64,000 nucleotides of DNA from assembly GCF_014207535.1 (NCBI RefSeq), contig NZ_JACHGK010000002.1:310001-374000 (forward strand), given 5' to 3'. Each line of letters starts with the position of its first letter. Positions within the stretch are counted from its first letter, which is position 1. This DNA comes from Bacillus benzoevorans. Its GTDB lineage: Bacteria; Bacillota; Bacilli; Bacillales; Cytobacillaceae. The notes below the pieces were generated by a model. It did no database searches. It was not told the origin of the DNA and was given only the letters and a program-made list of their open reading frames with translations. Below are positions 24,737-33,808 of the stretch, piece by piece. Both the position numbers and the translations under genes were made by a program.

Positions 24737-25935
24737 TTCTTACTCCCACTTTCTTTGTATAATAAGCCCGGCCCTTCCATTCCAATTCGATTAATTTTAA
24801 TGTCAGCTTTGACTGTAATGGTTGTATTCGGAAAAGCTTGATCCCATTGATCTTTTAATGATTTCCACCTAACAGGGTGATTCCGGTGAATAACCTCACC
24901 AAAGCCGAAAATATCCATGCCATATTCTTTTTGCACTTTTTCTATGGTCTTTTGAACCTGCTTCTGGACCTCTTTTTCGAATCTTTTTTCCAGCCTATTT
25001 ATATTTTTAGTCTGCGTCATATCTAAACTAGAATTGTTTTCCTGAAGCGTCCCTGTGCCCTTCAAGTTAACAGTAAAACTGACTTGATTATATGGATCGA
25101 ACTTTGGTTTAATGTCACATGAAATCTTTGTCAAATTTATACTAGCATTCCTCCCTTTTTTAGAAATACTGAGCGTCATCTTTTTAAGAATTCCCCTTAC
25201 CCAAAGTAAATGCTTGTCTTCTTCCTCACTTAGATAGCCAAGCATGTTAAGATTTGAATCAAACACACTCACACCGGCTAACTGAGCAATTTTTTTGTTA
25301 GCTGACTTTTCTTTTCCATCAGATCCCTCTTCAATAGAATGGCTTATTTCTATAACGGGAATGGTCGGCTGGATTCCCTTCTTGGTAGCAGCCATTAGGA
25401 AATCTAAATAGGCAGTATCCCCCCTGCCGCCGCTTTGCTTATGTTCTTTCAATACGGCAACAGCAGGAGATTTTTCCAATGGGCTGAATACGGTGAGTAA
25501 TGCTTTTGCTTTATCGCCCTTTACAACAAAAATGTCAGTTCGAAGGCTGATATCCGGATTTCGTTGATAAGTATCAAGCTCATTTTTCAACCCCCGTTTA
25601 GCAAACTCTTCCCCCAAAAAAATGACTCGTCGATGTCCAAAATATTCTTCCCTCGAAAGTTTTGCTTGTATTTTATTTAGTGCATCTACGACATTTTTCC
25701 CTTTGGCGGAAACGGCATAGAAACCCTCTTCAGTTGTCCCGCCGCTGCCACTTTGAGTTGAGAGGTTAGCCGGGATGACGATTTGGCCGCTGATTTCGAC
25801 ACCGCCCTTTTCCGTAGCATCCCACCCCGTTGCTAACCATATGGCCCGATCATTCAATTCTTTCCGATCCCAGCAACCGGATAAAAAGAGTAAGCTGATA
25901 CATAGAACGAAATGGATCATACCTCTTTTTTTCAA
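24733..25935 (-). CDS. gerKC: Spore germination receptor C subunit lipoprotein, GerAC/GerKC-like
   Basis: 400-residue lipoprotein; the signal ends LLFLSGCWDRKELND, the Cys being the diacylglycerol site common to GerAC proteins. Family features include WLATGWDATEKGG early on and GFGEVIHRNHPVRWK near the C-terminus. It starts at a TTG after AGGGGAAATAAGCC and overlaps the end of the A-subunit gene (TTGA). Processed by Lgt and anchored on the outside of the spore inner membrane. Confidence 0.88.
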   Translation of the reverse strand: MKKRGMIHFVLCISLLFLSGCWDRKELNDRAIWLATGWDATEKGGVEISGQIVIPANLSTQSGSGGTTEEGFYAVSAKGKNVVDALNKIQAKLSREEYFGHRRVIFLGEEFAKRGLKNELDTYQRNPDISLRTDIFVVKGDKAKALLTVFSPLEKSPAVAVLKEHKQSGGRGDTAYLDFLMAATKKGIQPTIPVIEISHSIEEGSDGKEKSANKKIAQLAGVSVFDSNLNMLGYLSEEEDKHLLWVRGILKKMTLSISKKGRNASINLTKISCDIKPKFDPYNQVSFTVNLKGTGTLQENNSSLDMTQTKNINRLEKRFEKEVQKQVQKTIEKVQKEYGMDIFGFGEVIHRNHPVRWKSLKDQWDQAFPNTTITVKADIKINRIGMEGPGLLYKESGSKK

Positions 25936-27512
25936 GGCTTATTTCCCCTAACTTTTGGTTTTGGCTTTTGATTTGAAGCGATTCGCGGTTTCATTCGCCC
26001 AAAAGTAAATAATGGACCAAATCGATTAGCCCATCTTGGCGCTCTCATTAATACATCCTTTAAATCCGCTGGAATTTGCGGAGCGACAGGAGTAAAATAG
26101 GGAACCCCAAAGGAGCGCAAGTTTACAAGGTGAATGGTTAAGGCAATAAAACCTATGGCAACACCGTATAGACCAAATATTCCTGCCAAAATCAACATAG
26201 GAAACCTGATTATTCTTATGGCGGTACCGAGATTGTATCTTGGGATTGAGAATGAGGCAATGCCAGTTGCTGCGACAACGATGACCATTGGTGCCGAAAC
26301 AATCCCAGCTTGTACCGCTGCTTGGCCTATGACAAGTGCACCTACAATACTAACGGCAGAACCAATCGCTTTCGGCAAGCGAATTCCAGCCTCTCTCAGC
26401 CCCTCAAACACAAACTCCATAATCAGCGCCTCGATGATGGTCGGAAAGGGAGTACCTTCCCGTGCTGCCGCGACACTAATAAGAAGGGTCGTCGGCAAAA
26501 GTTTCGGATGATAGGTCGTTAAAGCCACATATAATGACGGTAAAAAGATGGCGGTATTATACATAATGTAACGGAGAAATCGAATAAAAGAAGAATAAAT
26601 AAATCTTTCATAATAATCCTCCACCGCCTGCATCCCATTCCAAAAGGTCATTGGCACAATAAGGGCAAATGGGGTATTGTCGACTAGTATCGCCACTTTC
26701 CCTTCTAGGAGATTTGCGGTCACAATATCTGGTCTTTCTGTATTTTGAATTTGCGGGAATGGTGTAAATGGTTCATCCTCAATCAATTCTTCGATATACT
26801 CTGATTCTAGAATCCCATCAATTTCAATTCGTTTCAGTCTGTCCCGAACTTCTTGTAACAGTGAGTCGGAAGCAAGTCCTTCTATGTAAGCAATGACGAC
26901 ATCTGTCTGCGAGAGTTCTCCAATTGTCAGAGCTTCCAGTTTTAATCGTGTACTGCGGATTCTTTTTCTTAAAAGAACCGTATTGGTTCGTAATGTTTCG
27001 GTAAATCCGTCTTTAGGACCACGAATGGCGACCTCTGTAGAAGGTTCCTCAATACTCCTATGTTCCGCTGCTTTCATATCTGCGACCAATGCTTTTGCTT
27101 CGTCTTCAACTAGAACACAGAGTTCACCTTTTAAAAGGGAGTCGACGATTGTTTTAAATTCGGAAATCGTTTTCACCGGAGTGTTAGCAAAAAGCTGCTG
27201 TTCAACTAGTTCTCCCATTGTTACAGACTTGTCCAAACCATCCGGCAGCCCATTAAACATCATTGGCTTTAAAAATATCATGTCAACTGTCTTCGTATCC
27301 GTCAACCCGTCTATATAGAATAAAATGATCTTTGCCTCACCGTTTATATAGATGGGACGAGTGTTAAAATCTGAACAGTTGATAAACAGCTCTTTTAATG
27401 TTTGTTCATTGGTAGCAAGGTCCGCACTCAACTGTTGGGCCTGATTACCAGATACCTGTGCAGCATTTATTTTCATATTTGACCTAAACATTTGTTTTCG
27501 GAACTTGAACAT
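25932..27512 (-). CDS. gerKA: Spore germination receptor A subunit, GerAA/GerKA-like
   Basis: 526-residue receptor subunit: soluble N-terminal domain to about residue 300, then four to five membrane helices and a basic cytoplasmic tail. Conserved GerAA segments include DVVIAYIEGLAS, VAILVDNTPFALIVPMTFW and PFPTIIEALIMEFVFEGLREAGIRLP. First gene of the three-gene receptor operon; AAGGAAGTG lies eight bases before the ATG. Confidence 0.9.
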   Translation of the reverse strand: MFKFRKQMFRSNMKINAAQVSGNQAQQLSADLATNEQTLKELFINCSDFNTRPIYINGEAKIILFYIDGLTDTKTVDMIFLKPMMFNGLPDGLDKSVTMGELVEQQLFANTPVKTISEFKTIVDSLLKGELCVLVEDEAKALVADMKAAEHRSIEEPSTEVAIRGPKDGFTETLRTNTVLLRKRIRSTRLKLEALTIGELSQTDVVIAYIEGLASDSLLQEVRDRLKRIEIDGILESEYIEELIEDEPFTPFPQIQNTERPDIVTANLLEGKVAILVDNTPFALIVPMTFWNGMQAVEDYYERFIYSSFIRFLRYIMYNTAIFLPSLYVALTTYHPKLLPTTLLISVAAAREGTPFPTIIEALIMEFVFEGLREAGIRLPKAIGSAVSIVGALVIGQAAVQAGIVSAPMVIVVAATGIASFSIPRYNLGTAIRIIRFPMLILAGIFGLYGVAIGFIALTIHLVNLRSFGVPYFTPVAPQIPADLKDVLMRAPRWANRFGPLFTFGRMKPRIASNQKPKPKVRGNKP

Positions 27513-27576
27513 AATCAGATCACTTCCTTATAACCTGCAGATCCATTATTTCCAATATTAGGAGCGTTCATTCCGA

Positions 27577-27614
27577 AACAAGGGGACGGTTCTTATGTTC
27601 CCCTAATTTTTTCC
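27577..27614. repeat. Dispersed GGGAC repeat, type I
   Basis: Begins with GGGGACGGTTCTTATGTTCC followed by CCTAATTTTTTCC. Close copies are at 51901-51938 and, inverted, at 55821-55854 in the nrdF-nrdG junction. Confidence 0.65.
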
Positions 27615-27628
27615 AGCTGCTGTATTAG

Positions 27629-27694
27629 TGGGACGCAGGGACAGTCCATTGTCCCGATTTATTTTTGGTGGCGGGACGTGGTACCTGTCCCCTG
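27629..27694. repeat. Dispersed GGGAC repeat, type II
   Basis: GGGACGCAGGGACAG and GGGACGTGGTACCTGTCCCC arranged like the copies at 23507-23570 and 62681-62753. Confidence 0.65.
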
Positions 27695-27783
27695 CTAAAA
27701 TTCCATGTTTGTCTATTTCTTATTGTACTTATTTAACATATTTTATTTTATATTCAAAAAGCTGTTTTTAATTGGAGGAAATT

Positions 27784-28023
27784 ATGTATAATCAAATTAA
27801 TATTTTCAACCTATACGTAAACGGCATGACACAAAATGCAAACATAAATATAGGAAGAACGTTACAAAATAGCCATACTGCAAACGTAAAATTATTTGGT
27901 GCTAATTTTTCAGCGGGGGATTTTTCTCCTAGTAACTCCCTGATCTCATCGGTGACTCAAGATTCGGATATAAGTGATCAAGGTCAAATCGAAAATCCTT
28001 CTTCTCCAAACAATAGCCAATGA
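27784..28023 (+). CDS. GerPA/GerPF-like spore protein
   Basis: 79-residue protein resembling GerPA/PF-family spore coat permeability proteins: INIFNLYVNGMTQNANINIG followed by an SAGDFSP segment where family members have NTGDF. TTGGAGGAAATT precedes the ATG. It is divergent from the germination receptor operon, and a sporulation role fits the context. Unlike canonical gerP operons it stands alone. The match is by pattern only. Confidence 0.65.
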   Translation: MYNQINIFNLYVNGMTQNANINIGRTLQNSHTANVKLFGANFSAGDFSPSNSLISSVTQDSDISDQGQIENPSSPNNSQ

Positions 28024-28056
28024 GGATGCATCTATTTAATACTTCACCAAGCATGA

Positions 28057-28090
28057 AAAAAAGGCAAGAGATGGCTCTCTTGCCTTTTTT
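28057..28090. terminator. Bidirectional terminator
   Basis: AAAAAAGGCAAGAG/CTCTTGCCTTTTTT, perfect 14-bp stem with runs of A and T at either end, between the GerPA-like gene and the convergent CPBP protease gene. Confidence 0.85.
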
Positions 28091-28169
28091 GAGCTAATTT
28101 TTTAACGACGTTACAGCGCCAGTAGGAATGGCATTTTTACTGCCTAAATAGCCCCTTTAAGGTTAATCT

Positions 28170-28925
28170 TTACATGACAATCAGATAGAACACCGTTACC
28201 ATTAAATTGTTCATGAGATGAGCCATAATAGAGGCCTCAATTCGTTTTGTTATATAGTAAACCAAGCCAAAGAAAAATCCCATCACGACATAAGATAATA
28301 TATTAAATGGATTAAAGTTTGCTGTTAAACTTTCGATAGTAAAATGAGATAGGCCAAAAAGAATCGAACTGATCACTAATCCTGTTTTGGCATAATGTTT
28401 AAAAATATGTCCCATGATCAGCTTTCGATAGAAAAATTCTTCCACAACGGGTGCGATCAAAACAGTAGCAACAAATATCAATATAGGAAAACTTAAGCCT
28501 AGTTCATTGATTGTCTCTTGATTATCACTGCTAGATGCATAAGAAAATTGTTCTCCAATGATGGAAATAATCCCATTGACCAGCACGATGAATATGGTCG
28601 TAAGCACTCCAATCCCGATATCTTTTACTTTAAACTGGCTCCATCTAAATGGGACTTCTTTCATCATTTTTTTGTATAGATAAGCTAAGATAGCAAAGAT
28701 TGCTATAGGTGTTATCGTCACTAGAATGGCGATAAATGATTGGGCATCCCCCATTTGTGTTGTTGGATTAAACCATTTATAAAGGAATGCAGCACCAGCA
28801 GGCATCATAATGTTTAATAAACTGTACGCTAATAACAGCCCCGTCGCAATTAACCATTCATTATTAACGTTTGCTTGGGAAGCATTTATTTTTTCGTCCG
28901 TTTCGATTTGAAGTTTCGATTCCAT
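28170..28925 (-). CDS. CPBP-family intramembrane metalloprotease
   Basis: 251-residue polytopic membrane protein of the CAAX-protease/bacteriocin-processing (CPBP, Abi) family. The three motifs are APVVEEFFYRKLI (EExxxR), FGLSHF and HLMNNLMVT, placing the catalytic Glu pair and His residues within the membrane. There is no bacteriocin or regulator beside it, so its substrate is unknown. AGGAG precedes the ATG by six bases. Confidence 0.85.
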   Translation of the reverse strand: MESKLQIETDEKINASQANVNNEWLIATGLLLAYSLLNIMMPAGAAFLYKWFNPTTQMGDAQSFIAILVTITPIAIFAILAYLYKKMMKEVPFRWSQFKVKDIGIGVLTTIFIVLVNGIISIIGEQFSYASSSDNQETINELGLSFPILIFVATVLIAPVVEEFFYRKLIMGHIFKHYAKTGLVISSILFGLSHFTIESLTANFNPFNILSYVVMGFFFGLVYYITKRIEASIMAHLMNNLMVTVFYLIVM

Positions 28926-28982
28926 TCCTTTCTCCTAACTAAGAATTTTTTATTCTATTTAACTATTATTAGTTTAGCACCA

Positions 28983-30755
28983 TCATATTTCTCCCAAAAC
29001 CCCCTCTTTTCTATTCATTTCAATTGAAGGAACTAACACCTTTCTATTTTTCACATCATACAAGCCTTTTTCTGTCAAACGAATGAATGGTAAATGCGTT
29101 CCCGGGAGGAATAATAAAGTGAATGCAGGATCTTTATATTGATAGCCTCTTTCTTTTAGCAACCCTATCATTTTTTTCTCTTCCTTAATCAATGCGTCCA
29201 TCTCCAGATCAGACATGATACCGCTTAAAGGCAAAGGAATTTCATGAATAATCTGATTGTTTTCTGCCAAAACCATCCCTCCTCCGATGGCTTTCATGCG
29301 CTCGAATGCTATTTTCATATCTTTTTTACTTTTTCCGATGATGATGATGTTTCCAGCACCACAATAGGAACTGGCAAAGCCCCCTAAATTCTGGGCAAAC
29401 CCTTTCAGCAGTGTATTAACTCTCCAAGAACCGTCTCTGCCCACCAGCATCAGGAAACATTCACCATGGTCAAGGGATAATTCATCACGGCCTATGTCAA
29501 TCTCACTCTCATAGGGGTTGGTTATGACATTATTTTTTAAGAAAATGCCTTTTGTTGTTGAAAATATCAAATCCTCTTCTTGTAACGTCCATTTTAAATC
29601 AAGCGGTGATAGTTGATATTTTCTCCAATCGAAGGACGCTGAATTATCGTGTGCTTGATTGTTTCTTTTCATCCATTTCCCTTTTGCTAATACACTTATC
29701 GGTGTTGGGTTTTCTTTTCCTTCTAAAATATTTATATTGGCAATTCTCCCTGTCGCAATGGAGCCATGCAGGTGTTCTAAATTATAGTAACGTGCAACAT
29801 TATAGCTTGCCATCAGATAGGCATCTATTAATGGAATCCCATGATCAATGGCTTTTTTGATCAGTTCATCTGTCATACCGTTTTCATAAAAAGAAGGATG
29901 TGAGCCATCGGTGGTAAAGAAAAACCGCTCAAACTGCTGTACACCTAACTGTATTAGTTCACTTAACAGCCTATCTAAATCCGGGCGAATTGATGATTGT
30001 CTAAGGGATACCGCATAGCCCTGCATGATCCGTGTCAGCGCTTCTTGACCCGTCATCGCTTCATGATCGCAATCAACGCCCATTAGGGTGAATTTTGCTA
30101 AAGTCCGTTCAGAAGCACCGGGAAAATGCCCTTCTACCTTCTTATGTAATCTCTTTGTCTCTTGCAGCCAAGTTAACATTTCGTTATCACCATTGATTAA
30201 TTTCGGCCACTCTGTCAGCTCGCCGCCTTGCAACACAGATGGATGCTGGATCCAGGGCAGGATCCTTTCATCATTAAATAATGCATGTTGATCCAACAAC
30301 ATCGTATTTCCATCAAACCGGCACCACCAGTACATACTCGTTGGAATGCTATGAAAATCATTTAATAACTTAAAAGATGATTGATTGGTGAGCTGAAGGA
30401 AAAAGGTTAAATTATCGTTAATTAATGTCGTCGTCCCGAATTGCCCTGCATGTTTTGCTAATGTAAGAGGGTTATATAACTGACTTGGATGGGCATGCGG
30501 TTCAATATATCCGGGAACTAAATATTGTCCTTCACAATCAATTACCTCACATCCATCTATGTGTTCGGGAAGCTTCTCTCCTACATAAACAATTCGATCT
30601 TCATATATCCAAATATTCGCTGCTAGCCATTGGTGCAAATACGTATTTAAATAGGTCGCATTTTTGAGAATCATATGAGGAAGTATGACTTCATCAAGTA
30701 CCTCTATTTGTTTTCTAATTTGATTATTTCCCCACCTATAAACTCTATTATCCAT
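28983..30755 (-). CDS. Adenine deaminase-like amidohydrolase, YerA type
   Basis: 590-residue amidohydrolase similar to B. subtilis YerA, a diverged adenine deaminase. The metal motif HxH appears as GYIEPHAHPSQLY and later elements as VEGHFPGAS, DHEAMTGQEA and FFTTDGSHPSF. A C-terminal domain with GGFASSYCGAGNIIIIG matches the family. The start at 30755 follows TGAGGTGG. Only 62 bases separate it from the thioesterase gene, with no terminator, so it may share that gene's sigma-54-type promoter. True substrate uncertain. Confidence 0.78.
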   Translation of the reverse strand: MDNRVYRWGNNQIRKQIEVLDEVILPHMILKNATYLNTYLHQWLAANIWIYEDRIVYVGEKLPEHIDGCEVIDCEGQYLVPGYIEPHAHPSQLYNPLTLAKHAGQFGTTTLINDNLTFFLQLTNQSSFKLLNDFHSIPTSMYWWCRFDGNTMLLDQHALFNDERILPWIQHPSVLQGGELTEWPKLINGDNEMLTWLQETKRLHKKVEGHFPGASERTLAKFTLMGVDCDHEAMTGQEALTRIMQGYAVSLRQSSIRPDLDRLLSELIQLGVQQFERFFFTTDGSHPSFYENGMTDELIKKAIDHGIPLIDAYLMASYNVARYYNLEHLHGSIATGRIANINILEGKENPTPISVLAKGKWMKRNNQAHDNSASFDWRKYQLSPLDLKWTLQEEDLIFSTTKGIFLKNNVITNPYESEIDIGRDELSLDHGECFLMLVGRDGSWRVNTLLKGFAQNLGGFASSYCGAGNIIIIGKSKKDMKIAFERMKAIGGGMVLAENNQIIHEIPLPLSGIMSDLEMDALIKEEKKMIGLLKERGYQYKDPAFTLLFLPGTHLPFIRLTEKGLYDVKNRKVLVPSIEMNRKEGVLGEI

Positions 30756-30817
30756 TTGCCACCTCAGAACCATTTTTTTAATATTCTAATTTTTCATTTC
30801 GTAACAATAATATTAAC

Positions 30818-31354
30818 CTATACAAAAGAACTCTGTACAGAGTCTGTTCCTGGAATCGCTATCGAAAAAAACTTAGACCATTCTTTATTTTTTTCCTTCC
30901 TTTCAATTCTCATCCTAGCCCTCTCCGCTGCTGTTTCATTTAATCTTTTTTCCTCCTCTGTTTCAGGGATCACATTAGGAACCCTTGCCGGGCGTTTATT
31001 TTCATCTAATCCGACAAAGGTTAGAAAGGCAGTCGCCGCTAATTTTCGCTTTCCACTTTTCAAGTCTTCCGCGATAATCTTCACGAATATTTCCATTGAC
31101 GAGGAACCCGCCCAAGTAACATATGATTCATAACAGACTGTATCTGACGTTCGAATTGGTGATAAAAAATCAATCGAATCCGTTGAGGCGGTGACACAAT
31201 TTGTGCGGCAATGACGTAATGCAGAAATGGATGCAACTTCATCAATATCCCTCATCAGCCGCCCCCCGAATAATGTTTGATGACTATTGACATCATTTTG
31301 AAAGACACGGTTTGTTTGAATTACTCTTGATTCCCTACAATACTTTGCATTCAT
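30818..31354 (-). CDS. Acyl-CoA thioesterase, YkhA/YciA hotdog family
   Basis: 178-residue hotdog thioesterase close to B. subtilis YkhA: HQTLFGGRLMRDIDEVASISA, VTASTDSIDFLSPI and SSMEIFVKI are characteristic. It hydrolyses acyl-CoA to free acid and CoA. It sits behind the glutarate hydroxylase terminator but has its own TTGGTAT-N5-TTGCA promoter and the same upstream motif as the three sigma-54 operons. That makes it a candidate for releasing glutarate from glutaryl-CoA, although its specificity cannot be read. The ATG at 31354 follows GGAGGAG. Confidence 0.85.
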   Translation of the reverse strand: MNAKYCRESRVIQTNRVFQNDVNSHQTLFGGRLMRDIDEVASISALRHCRTNCVTASTDSIDFLSPIRTSDTVCYESYVTWAGSSSMEIFVKIIAEDLKSGKRKLAATAFLTFVGLDENKRPARVPNVIPETEEEKRLNETAAERARMRIERKEKNKEWSKFFSIAIPGTDSVQSSFV

Positions 31355-31409
31355 ATTTTTTCTCCTCCTCATCACGAAAACTCTATTTTGCTATTTAATA
31401 ATATGTATA

Positions 31410-31426
31410 TGCAATTTTTATACCAA
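31410..31426 (-). promoter_or_regulatory. Probable sigma-54 promoter of the thioesterase gene
   Basis: The minus strand reads TTGGTATAAAAATTGCA. The invariant GG and GC are present at the exact sigma-54 spacing, though TGGTAT departs from the ideal TGGCAC. It is 56 bases before the start codon, with a conserved upstream motif behind it. Confidence 0.6.
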
Positions 31427-31464
31427 GTTTTTTTCCATAAAACATGGGTTCTTACCCCTTTACT

Positions 31465-31521
31465 TTCGCAGATGTGTTAATACTCGCAGAGTTGAGAAAC
31501 ATAATTGCAAAATGAGCGAAA
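31465..31521 (-). promoter_or_regulatory. Upstream activator motif, copy D
   Basis: Contains TCGCA, then TCGCA 18 bases on, GAGAAACAT and TTGCAAAA, in the order and spacing seen at 39303-39360, 46351-46409 and 51834-51881. It ends about 40 bases behind the -24 element. Confidence 0.65.
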
Positions 31522-31531
31522 TTTGTTTAAT

Positions 31532-31582
31532 AAAAAAAGACAAGTTTATTTTTCGCAGAATTTTCAGAAAAATAAACTTGTC
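31532..31582 (-). terminator. Terminator of the aliB-glaH operon
   Basis: Perfect 16-bp stem GACAAGTTTATTTTTC with its complement and a 12-base loop, followed on the minus strand by T7. It lies just past the glutarate hydroxylase stop. Confidence 0.9.
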
Positions 31583-31607
31583 TCTTAAAATTATTCCACC
31601 TATTATT

Positions 31608-32549
31608 TTATGAATTAAATCGGCCGCGTTGACGTAATAATTCACGATTTAATTTTGGATCTTTTTCAAATGCAGCACGTCCGTGCACCCAAAAAATATT
31701 ATTAATGACAACTAGATCTCCTACAGGAAGCTCAAATTCTAGTAGACTTTTATCGTTTTCCATGGAGTTGGAAAGTTCATATAAATAGTTAGCCTGTTCA
31801 ATGTTTTCAGGATAGACAAATTGATCAATAAAACACATTCCCGGCTTATTATAATAATTAAAGAATGTCGTTCTCTCAATTTCCTGGCTTACATTTTTAC
31901 TGCCCGGTGCTTTATAAAGGAATTTATGATTGGCTAATGGATGATGAATATATTTGTCCTGTTCTTTCCAGTCATCAAGATGCAATAATCTTGATTCACC
32001 GCCGCGTGCGTTTTGTTCTACCATTTTCATCATTAACAGCCAGTCTGTCGGCTCGTCGACAAACGTTCCATCCGTATGGAGGGTAAATAAACGATAGGCC
32101 TGACGTAAATAAGAATCACTATTGTCTGTATCTTTCACCGTAAAACGTGCATAATATTTCCCTGACATCGCATCATAGTTGGGGCTGCCAATCAAATGAG
32201 AAATCGCCGTGGAGAAAATGACATATTCATCGGTATCTTCCGTTACTCCCTCCAGACCCAGCGTAAAGCCCCCTGTCCCTCGATCATGAAGAATATCGCG
32301 AAGCAGCCCGCCAAACTCTTCTCCTACCTGATCTAATATGCATGAAGCTGTTAAGAAGCGCGCATATGGTGTGTATTCCAAATGCTGCACGGAAAAATCT
32401 TTCTGACTTATTGTATCAAGAAATTTGGCAATGCTCTCTTTTGACAATTCAATATGATATAAACGGTTTGTTTGCGGATGCACAGTTACTTGATAATGTG
32501 GTGTTACCCTTTCAAATTTTGCTTTCTGCTTTTCTGCAATCCCCATCAT
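31608..32549 (-). CDS. glaH: Glutarate 2-hydroxylase (CsiD/GlaH family), Fe(II)/2-oxoglutarate dependent
   Basis: Converts glutarate to L-2-hydroxyglutarate, consuming 2-oxoglutarate and oxygen. The 313-aa protein aligns through its length with E. coli CsiD/GlaH: AHLIGSPNYDAMSGKYYARF, DNSDSYLRQAYR, LLHLDDW and VINNIFWVHGR. The iron triad is the H and D of LHTDGTFV and the His of WVHGR. The ATG follows GGGAGG. Last gene of the first sigma-54 operon, directly after LhgO, its metabolic partner. Confidence 0.93.
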   Translation of the reverse strand: MMGIAEKQKAKFERVTPHYQVTVHPQTNRLYHIELSKESIAKFLDTISQKDFSVQHLEYTPYARFLTASCILDQVGEEFGGLLRDILHDRGTGGFTLGLEGVTEDTDEYVIFSTAISHLIGSPNYDAMSGKYYARFTVKDTDNSDSYLRQAYRLFTLHTDGTFVDEPTDWLLMMKMVEQNARGGESRLLHLDDWKEQDKYIHHPLANHKFLYKAPGSKNVSQEIERTTFFNYYNKPGMCFIDQFVYPENIEQANYLYELSNSMENDKSLLEFELPVGDLVVINNIFWVHGRAAFEKDPKLNRELLRQRGRFNS

Positions 32550-32567
32550 CCATTCCTCCCATTTTTA

Positions 32568-33788
32568 TTAAATGACGGTGCTGATTTTATTTGTTACACT
32601 TGTCCCAACTGGAATACGTCTAACCACTTCTTTCCCTATTTCAATCGATGCTGTTGCTGCCGGGGACGGTGCATTGCATACATGAATGGAGCGTTTTCCC
32701 ATAATAATGTGGAAATCGTCTACCATATTTCCGTCAACCTTTAATGCTTGCGCCCGAACTCCTGCGGGAGCCGGAATTAAATCATCTTCCTGAATTTCCG
32801 GAATTAATGCCTGCAGGCTTTTTGTAAACTGCTTTTTGCTAAAGGAACGAACATATTCATCCAGCCCTTCCTTGGCAAATTTACCAGCCATTTTCCATAA
32901 TCCAGGATAGCTTAATGATTCCATTAAATCTCTCAAACTAACATCTGTCTTTTTATACCCCTCGCGTTTAAAAGCCATGACTGCATTCGGACCTGCATCC
33001 ACTTCACCACTTATCATCCGGGTAAAATGAACACCTAAGAAAGGAAATTTAGGATTTGGTACAGGATAGATAAGATGTTTCACGAGATGCCTTTTTTCAG
33101 GTTTTAATTTAAAATATTCACCGCGAAACGGGACAATTTTCATATCGGTATGATAACCCGCTGCGGATGCCACACGATCGCTGTGCAATCCGGCACAGTT
33201 AATGATCATTTTGGCTTTGGTCGTACCACGACTCGTTTCAATCGTAACTTGATCTAACTCTTCATTTATATCTTCGACTTTTGTATTTAACTGAATCTCT
33301 CCGCCATTTGCGATAATAATGTCAGCAAACTTCTCACTCACTTGACGGTAATTCACAATTCCAGCCATCGGTACGCGAATGGCCCCAAGACTATTTACAT
33401 GCGGTTCAATTTCCTTTAATTCATCCCGTCCAATCCGCTGGATCGTTAATCCATTATCCAATCCGCGATGATATAGGTTTTCCAGATGAGGGATTTCCTC
33501 CTCTTTTGTTGCCACAATGACTTTTCCGCAAATTTCATGCTGGATTTCGTAGGTTTGGCAAAATTCTCTCATCGATTGGCTTCCCTGTTTGGCAAATCGG
33601 GCCTTAAAGCTGCCTGGTTTATAGTAGATTCCTGAATGTATGACTCCGCTATTATGACCCGTTTGATGATTAGCAACCGATGATTCCTTTTCAATGATAA
33701 CGACCTTTGCATGCGGGAACCTTTGATAAATAGCCATTCCCGTTGAAAGACCGACAATCCCTCCCCCAATGATGGCAAAATCGTACAT
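32568..33788 (-). CDS. lhgO: L-2-hydroxyglutarate oxidase
   Basis: FAD-dependent oxidase/dehydrogenase of 406 aa that turns L-2-hydroxyglutarate into 2-oxoglutarate and passes electrons to the quinone pool. The N-terminus has the FAD Rossmann motif YDFAIIGGGIVGLSTGMAI; GHNSGVIHSGIYY, the NCAGLHSD segment and NAPSPAATAS near the end are typical of LhgO. The start at 33788 follows GGAGGG by eight bases. It pairs with the glutarate hydroxylase next door, as in E. coli csiD-lhgO. Confidence 0.93.
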   Translation of the reverse strand: MYDFAIIGGGIVGLSTGMAIYQRFPHAKVVIIEKESSVANHQTGHNSGVIHSGIYYKPGSFKARFAKQGSQSMREFCQTYEIQHEICGKVIVATKEEEIPHLENLYHRGLDNGLTIQRIGRDELKEIEPHVNSLGAIRVPMAGIVNYRQVSEKFADIIIANGGEIQLNTKVEDINEELDQVTIETSRGTTKAKMIINCAGLHSDRVASAAGYHTDMKIVPFRGEYFKLKPEKRHLVKHLIYPVPNPKFPFLGVHFTRMISGEVDAGPNAVMAFKREGYKKTDVSLRDLMESLSYPGLWKMAGKFAKEGLDEYVRSFSKKQFTKSLQALIPEIQEDDLIPAPAGVRAQALKVDGNMVDDFHIIMGKRSIHVCNAPSPAATASIEIGKEVVRRIPVGTSVTNKISTVI

Positions 33789-33808
33789 AAGCCTATCCCT
33801 CCAGTCTT

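Noticed and set aside
26134..26511. 125-codon plus-strand frame
   Set aside because: Antisense shadow of the GerAA-type gene; low-complexity and without initiation signals.
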